A stretch of 8,920 nt of DNA from JABAYQ01 sp042091225. GTDB lineage: Bacteria; Bacteroidota; Bacteroidia; Flavobacteriales; UBA7312. The stretch spans positions 1 through 8,920 of the forward strand of contig JBELHW010000062.1 in assembly GCA_042091225.1 (NCBI GenBank). The letters are read 5' to 3'. Of the stretch, positions 6,640 to 8,920 are shown piece after piece (position 1 is the first letter of the stretch; the number at the start of each line of letters is the position of its first letter). The position numbers and the translations under genes are program-made. The notes beneath the pieces were generated by a model, which was not told where the DNA came from, made no database searches, and saw nothing but the letters and a program-made list of their open reading frames with translations.

Positions 6640-6834
6640 ATGGAAGTAGTTTTATTATCAATCGTTTTATTAGGACTTGGTTTTGCCGGAATAGCAGTAA
6701 AGATTTTATTGAAAAAAGATGGCAAGTTTGCGGGTACTTGTGCTAGTCAGAGTCCTTTTTTAAACAAGGAAGGCGAAAACTGCGGTTTTTGTGGTGCTAC
6801 TCCAGAGGAGATGTGTAAAAAGGAAGAAGTTTAG
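6640..6834 (+). CDS. Small four-Cys membrane protein, NqrM-like (DUF539) candidate
   Basis: A 64-residue protein with one N-terminal membrane helix (about 3-24) followed by a positively charged KILLKKDGK segment and a short soluble tail. The tail has four cysteines, at 34, 48, 51 and 59, in the pattern GTC-x13-CGFCG-x6-MC. NqrM (DUF539) is a small single-helix membrane protein with four conserved Cys, thought to deliver or assemble the iron centre of the Na+-translocating NADH:quinone oxidoreductase. Size, topology and Cys number fit, and the convergent neighbour (4-base overlap) is apbE, which attaches FMN to the same complex. That shared role is the main contextual support. The match is from memory of the family, and another small metal-binding membrane protein is possible. 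The gene has its own TAnnTTTG element. Confidence 0.7.
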   Translation: MEVVLLSIVLLGLGFAGIAVKILLKKDGKFAGTCASQSPFLNKEGENCGFCGATPEEMCKKEEV

Positions 6835-7817
6835 TCTATTATCCTTTGTTCAAACCCTGGACTTGCCCAAGTCTTCCAAAGCTGATTTTCCCCATATACT
6901 AAAAAGGCATCTAAATCCTTATTTTGTTTTAAAAAGCTTTTTACCGAATCCACCCCCATTACCATAAATGCAGTAGCATAAGCATCGGACAACATACAAG
7001 AATTAGCTACCACAGTAGCACTAAGTAAGGTATGGTTTACGGGGTATCCTTTTATGGGGTCAATGGTGTGAGAATAAATTTGTCCGTCTTTAATGTAAAA
7101 ATTTCGATAGTTGCCCGATGTTGCCAACGATTTGTTTTCTAACTCCAGCACTACCTGGAAGCGATCGCTAGGGTCTGGTTTTTGTTGGGGCTTATCAATG
7201 CCTACTTTCCACCAATTTGACTTGCTATTTTTTCCCGATGCTCTTAGCTCTCCTCCTACTTCAATAAGAAAATTATTAATTTTTTTAGACTCCAAAAATT
7301 GAGCAATTACATCTACGGTATAACCTTGAGCAAGGGCATTAAAATTAAGGCTAAAATTATCGGGCATTAGTAAGGTGCTATCGTAAACACTTACTTGCTG
7401 ATAGCCAGTATATTGTTGTGCTTTTTTTACTTCCAGATCGCTTACATCTATCGTATCGCTAGAGCCAAAACCCCACAATTCTATAAGTGGATTGATAGTA
7501 CAATCTATAGCTCCATTACTTTTATCGGAAACCATTACGGAGGCATTAAAAACAGCCAAAAAATGGGAATCTAAAACCAAGTCTCTAGCCCCATTATTCA
7601 ATTTAGAAATTAATGAATAAGGAACGTAAGTAGATAGAGAACTATCAATTTCGCTAAATATACTATCTATAGATATTTGATAGTCGTTATCCTGATTACT
7701 CATGTATTTAATGCTGTAGGTAGTTCCTTGAGCAAAACCAAAATTGTGTATTAAGCTATAATCGGCTTTATAGCCACAAGCCATTAAAAACAAAAGTAAA
7801 AACCATAATTTATTCAT
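6831..7817 (-). CDS. apbE: FAD:protein FMN transferase (ApbE family lipoprotein)
   Basis: ApbE transfers FMN from FAD to a Thr (or Ser) of target proteins, classically NqrB and NqrC of Na+-NQR and RnfG/RnfD of Rnf. The 328-residue protein has a short signal peptide with lipobox FLMAC, lipidated Cys14, so it should be anchored in the membrane on the periplasmic side. Family blocks are GTTYSIKY (31-38), GAIDCTINPLIELWGFG (102-118), NFNALAQGYTVD (158-169), FLIEVGGEL (183-191), LATSGNYR (231-238), SHTIDPIKGYPV (249-260) and the Mg-binding SDAYATAFMVMG (277-288). The common AKGY motif reads AQGY here, a variant I believe occurs in Bacteroidota. The convergent NqrM-like gene overlaps by 4 bases and suggests Na+-NQR as the target; no nqr structural gene is visible. 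Confidence 0.95.
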   Translation of the reverse strand: MNKLWFLLLFLMACGYKADYSLIHNFGFAQGTTYSIKYMSNQDNDYQISIDSIFSEIDSSLSTYVPYSLISKLNNGARDLVLDSHFLAVFNASVMVSDKSNGAIDCTINPLIELWGFGSSDTIDVSDLEVKKAQQYTGYQQVSVYDSTLLMPDNFSLNFNALAQGYTVDVIAQFLESKKINNFLIEVGGELRASGKNSKSNWWKVGIDKPQQKPDPSDRFQVVLELENKSLATSGNYRNFYIKDGQIYSHTIDPIKGYPVNHTLLSATVVANSCMLSDAYATAFMVMGVDSVKSFLKQNKDLDAFLVYGENQLWKTWASPGFEQRIID

Positions 7818-7821
7818 GGAA

Positions 7822-7829
7822 CAAAAATA
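7822..7829 (-). promoter_or_regulatory. Bacteroidota -7 promoter element for apbE
   Basis: On the minus strand this reads TATTTTTG, an exact TAnnTTTG match, ending 4 bases before the apbE ATG at 7817. Transcription would start at or beside the start codon, predicting a leaderless or near-leaderless mRNA. No -33 TTG is evident. Confidence 0.45.
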
Positions 7830-7838
7830 AAAAAAATG

Positions 7839-7846
7839 TACCTTTA
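7839..7846 (+). promoter_or_regulatory. Near-consensus -7 element for the DUF1801 gene
   Basis: TACCTTTA has one mismatch (final A for G) to TAnnTTTG and ends 19 bases before the ATG at 7866. It sits 10 bases from the oppositely oriented apbE element. Confidence 0.35.
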
Positions 7847-7865
7847 AATCCTTATTTTAATTTTT

Positions 7866-8324
7866 ATGAAAATAGCTGCAAATAGCCCCAAAGAATATTA
7901 CGATAAAGTTGTTCCGGAAAGAAAGGCTTTTATGGAAAAACTACACCAAACTATCGAGGATAATCTACCAAACGGATTTGAAAACCAATTGAGTTATGGC
8001 ATGCCATCTTGGGTGGTGCCTCTTTCCTATTTCCCTGACGGATACCATTGTAAGAAAGATACTTCTCTTCCTTTTATAAGCATTGCATCTCAAAAGAATT
8101 TTATTGCCCTATATCACATGGGCATCTATGCACAGCCTTCTTTAATGAAGTGGTTTGTAGAGCAATACCCTAAGCATTGCTCCAGAAAATTAGATATGGG
8201 AAAAAGTTGCATTCGTTTTAAAAAAATAGAAGAAATCCCTTTTGATTTAATAGCACAACTTTGCCAAAAAATGAATCGGGATCAGTGGATTGAAATTTAC
8301 CAAAACAACTTTGTAAAAAAATAA
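7866..8324 (+). CDS. DUF1801 (YdhG-like) domain protein
   Basis: A 152-residue soluble protein with no signal peptide or membrane helix. It has the features of the DUF1801 family, whose fold is described as YdhG-like: an N-terminal helix with PKEYYDKVVPERKAFMEKLHQTI, the LSYGMPSWV turn (residues 43-51), a central PFISIASQKNFIALYHMG strand pair (about 69-86), and a C-terminal KLDMGKSCIRFKKIEEIP segment (about 109-126) leading to a helix. The family's biochemical role is not established; no catalytic residues can be named. Its TAA abuts the TAA of the convergent PhnA-domain gene with no base between (TAATTA). It starts 48 bases from divergent apbE and appears to be a single-gene unit. Confidence 0.88.
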   Translation: MKIAANSPKEYYDKVVPERKAFMEKLHQTIEDNLPNGFENQLSYGMPSWVVPLSYFPDGYHCKKDTSLPFISIASQKNFIALYHMGIYAQPSLMKWFVEQYPKHCSRKLDMGKSCIRFKKIEEIPFDLIAQLCQKMNRDQWIEIYQNNFVKK

Positions 8325-8534
8325 TTATTTCTTTTTCAGAAAATCTGTTTTAAGCACTACTCTAGTTCCGTTTAGCTTACAATCTACCTCTTTTGGGTCA
8401 TCTGTTAGTCGGATGCTTTTTACTTTAGTACCTTTTTTAATCACTAAAGGAGAACCTTTTACATTTAGTGTTTTATTAACTATTACGCTATCGCCATTTT
8501 GCAATAAATTACCATTACAATCTTTCGTGTCCAT
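8325..8534 (-). CDS. PhnA/YjdM C-terminal-domain protein
   Basis: A 69-residue protein that matches the C-terminal domain of E. coli YjdM (formerly PhnA): KDCNGNLLQNGDSVIV at the start, then LNVKGSPLVIKKGTKVKSIRL, DPKEVDCKL and a LKTDFLKKK tail. The E. coli protein (about 111 residues) has an extra N-terminal zinc ribbon that is absent here. The family name refers to the phn region of E. coli, but YjdM is not needed for C-P lyase activity, so the alkylphosphonate label common in databases should not be taken as a function. The small beta-rich, KOW-like domain suggests binding, not catalysis, but this is inference. The start is set by the CAT at 8532-8534, with an exact -7 element 14 bases upstream. 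The 3' end abuts the DUF1801 gene. Confidence 0.9.
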   Translation of the reverse strand: MDTKDCNGNLLQNGDSVIVNKTLNVKGSPLVIKKGTKVKSIRLTDDPKEVDCKLNGTRVVLKTDFLKKK

Positions 8535-8548
8535 AAATCTATTTTTAA

Positions 8549-8556
8549 CAAAAATA
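8549..8556 (-). promoter_or_regulatory. Bacteroidota -7 promoter element for the PhnA-domain gene
   Basis: On the minus strand this reads TATTTTTG, an exact TAnnTTTG match, 14 bases before the ATG. A CTG (plus-strand CAG at 8576-8578) lies at a 19-base spacer, one mismatch from the TTG expected at -33, making this the best-formed promoter of the set. Confidence 0.5.
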
Positions 8557-8619
8557 GAAAAAGTGTTTGTAATTACAGAAATTAAAATATAGCTTAGATG
8601 CTCTTATTAAGGCCTTGGC

Positions 8620-8636
8620 AAGTTAATTTTTAACTT
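8620..8636. repeat. Short inverted repeat upstream of the 26-codon ORF
   Basis: AAGTTAA (8620-8626) and TTAACTT (8630-8636) are perfect inverse copies separated by TTT, 14 bases before the micro-ORF start. It is AT-rich and lacks a following T-run on the plus strand, so an operator or leader hairpin is more likely than a terminator, though chance is possible. Confidence 0.3.
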
Positions 8637-8650
8637 ATAAAACGCCTGAA

Positions 8651-8731
8651 ATGAAAAAGCTTCTCTTACTACCACTCCTTTTCCTTTTTTTAACATCCGA
8701 TGCTCAAAACAAGTTAGAAAAAAACAAATAA
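8651..8731 (+). CDS. 26-codon secreted micro-ORF or remnant of a secreted-protein gene
   Basis: ATG at 8651 opens a 26-residue peptide ending in TAA at 8729-8731. It begins MKKLLLLPLLFLFL, a textbook signal-peptide core, followed by TSDAQ, a plausible signal peptidase I site after Ala, and only 8 or 9 residues (QNKLEKNK) afterwards. No frame downstream continues a protein. Either this is the surviving 5' end of a lost secreted protein gene or a genuine tiny secreted peptide. A hairpin with a T-run begins 5 bases after the stop, which would end such a transcript and argues for a real transcription unit. No clear promoter was found. Confidence 0.35.
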   Translation: MKKLLLLPLLFLFLTSDAQNKLEKNK

Positions 8732-8735
8732 AATG

Positions 8736-8769
8736 AAAAAACTCAAGCTAATTAGCTTGGTAGTTTTTT
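8736..8769. terminator. Hairpin with T-run, probable intrinsic terminator
   Basis: The core CAAGCTAATTAGCTTG (8744-8759) is a perfect 16-base palindrome. It is extended outward by AAAAAACT (8736-8743) pairing with AGTTTTTT (8762-8769), with a GT bulge (8760-8761). A stem followed by six T on the plus strand, and preceded by six A, is typical of an intrinsic terminator that can work on both strands. It follows the stop of the 26-codon ORF by 5 bases and separates it from the gene at 8842. The small reading frame at 8733-8795 that runs through it is judged spurious. Confidence 0.7.
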
Positions 8770-8841
8770 CTATTGAAACAGTTTTAAGTTGGTAAAAAAC
8801 TATTTGTATTTTTAAACCATAAATTTAAAACTGATAAAATT

Positions 8842-8920
8842 ATGAAGTACATCAAATATTTTCTAGGATTTATTGCCTTATTAGTCTTGTTGTTTATTAC
8901 AAAAGGTTTTGTAAACCCTA
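8842..8920 (+). CDS. N-terminus of a membrane-anchored or secreted protein (3' end outside window)
   Basis: ATG at 8842 opens a frame that stays open to the window end, giving 26 residues: MKYIKYFLGFIALLVLLFIT and then KGFVNP. This is one N-terminal membrane helix (about 6-20) with two Lys before it, either a signal anchor or an uncleaved signal. Start choice rests on the in-frame ATG after an A/T-rich leader and the upstream terminator-like hairpin that isolates it. The opening resembles SRPBCC (polyketide-cyclase-like) proteins of Flavobacteriia, which often have such an anchor, but 26 residues cannot establish this. A one-mismatch -7 element (TATTTTTA, 8807-8814) lies upstream. Confidence 0.6.
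   Translation, partial: MKYIKYFLGFIALLVLLFITKGFVNP

Noticed and set aside
8325..8534. Phosphonate metabolism role for the PhnA-domain gene
   Set aside because: The name comes from map position in E. coli; no C-P lyase or phosphonatase genes are present here.
8733..8795. A 20-codon frame beginning MKKLKLISLVVFS
   Set aside because: It runs straight through the palindrome and T-run of the probable terminator; the signal-like start is produced by the hairpin sequence.
1..8920. CRISPR array, insertion sequence, prophage or defence island
   Set aside because: No regularly spaced repeats, transposase, integrase, or nuclease/toxin genes were seen; coding content is mostly conserved chromosomal genes.

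Overview
The window looks like a piece of a low-GC Bacteroidota chromosome, most likely Flavobacteriia or a close marine relative. Four things point there: a type IX secretion (T9SS) type A C-terminal sorting domain on the first gene; several exact matches to the Bacteroidota sigma -7 element TAnnTTTG just upstream of start codons; no Shine-Dalgarno-like sites; and family-specific versions of Tgt, LptF/G, MazG, ApbE and a Cys-less methyltransferase. No mobile element, CRISPR array, tRNA or rRNA gene was seen. Most of the window is compact housekeeping DNA.

Layout. Positions 1-426 hold the 3' end of a T9SS-exported protein. 444-1214 (+) is a class I SAM methyltransferase. 1206-3525 (-) is a tightly overlapping three-gene unit transcribed in the order GT2 glycosyltransferase, ECF-like sigma factor, rsmG. 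3612-5819 (+) is tgt followed directly by an LptF/LptG permease gene. 5812-6576 (-) is mazG. 6640-6834 (+) is a tiny four-cysteine membrane protein resembling the Na+-NQR maturation factor NqrM, and 6831-7817 (-) is apbE, an FMN transferase lipoprotein. 7866-8324 (+) is a DUF1801 protein and 8325-8534 (-) a PhnA/YjdM C-terminal-domain protein. The right end (8535-8920) holds a 26-codon secreted micro-ORF or gene remnant, a strong hairpin that looks like a terminator, and the start of a membrane-anchored protein that runs off the window.

How the genes relate. NqrM-like and ApbE are both linked by family knowledge to maturation of the sodium-pumping NADH:quinone oxidoreductase, so the convergent pair at 6640-7817 may be a small maturation locus; the nqr structural genes are not in view. 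Tgt (queuosine in tRNA), RsmG (16S rRNA m7G) and MazG (NTP clean-up) are information-processing genes. LptF/G and the GT2 enzyme belong to envelope assembly.

The most notable observations are: a Tgt lacking all three cysteine zinc ligands; a methyltransferase in which two expected Cys-pair positions are filled by other residues; four convergent gene pairs that overlap or abut with no room for a terminator; interleaved divergent promoters in 48- and 63-bp intergenic gaps; two genes whose -7 element sits only 4 bases before the start codon (leaderless candidates); a 12-bp dyad between the GT2 gene and tgt; and the micro-ORF with its hairpin. I see no clear undescribed multi-gene system.
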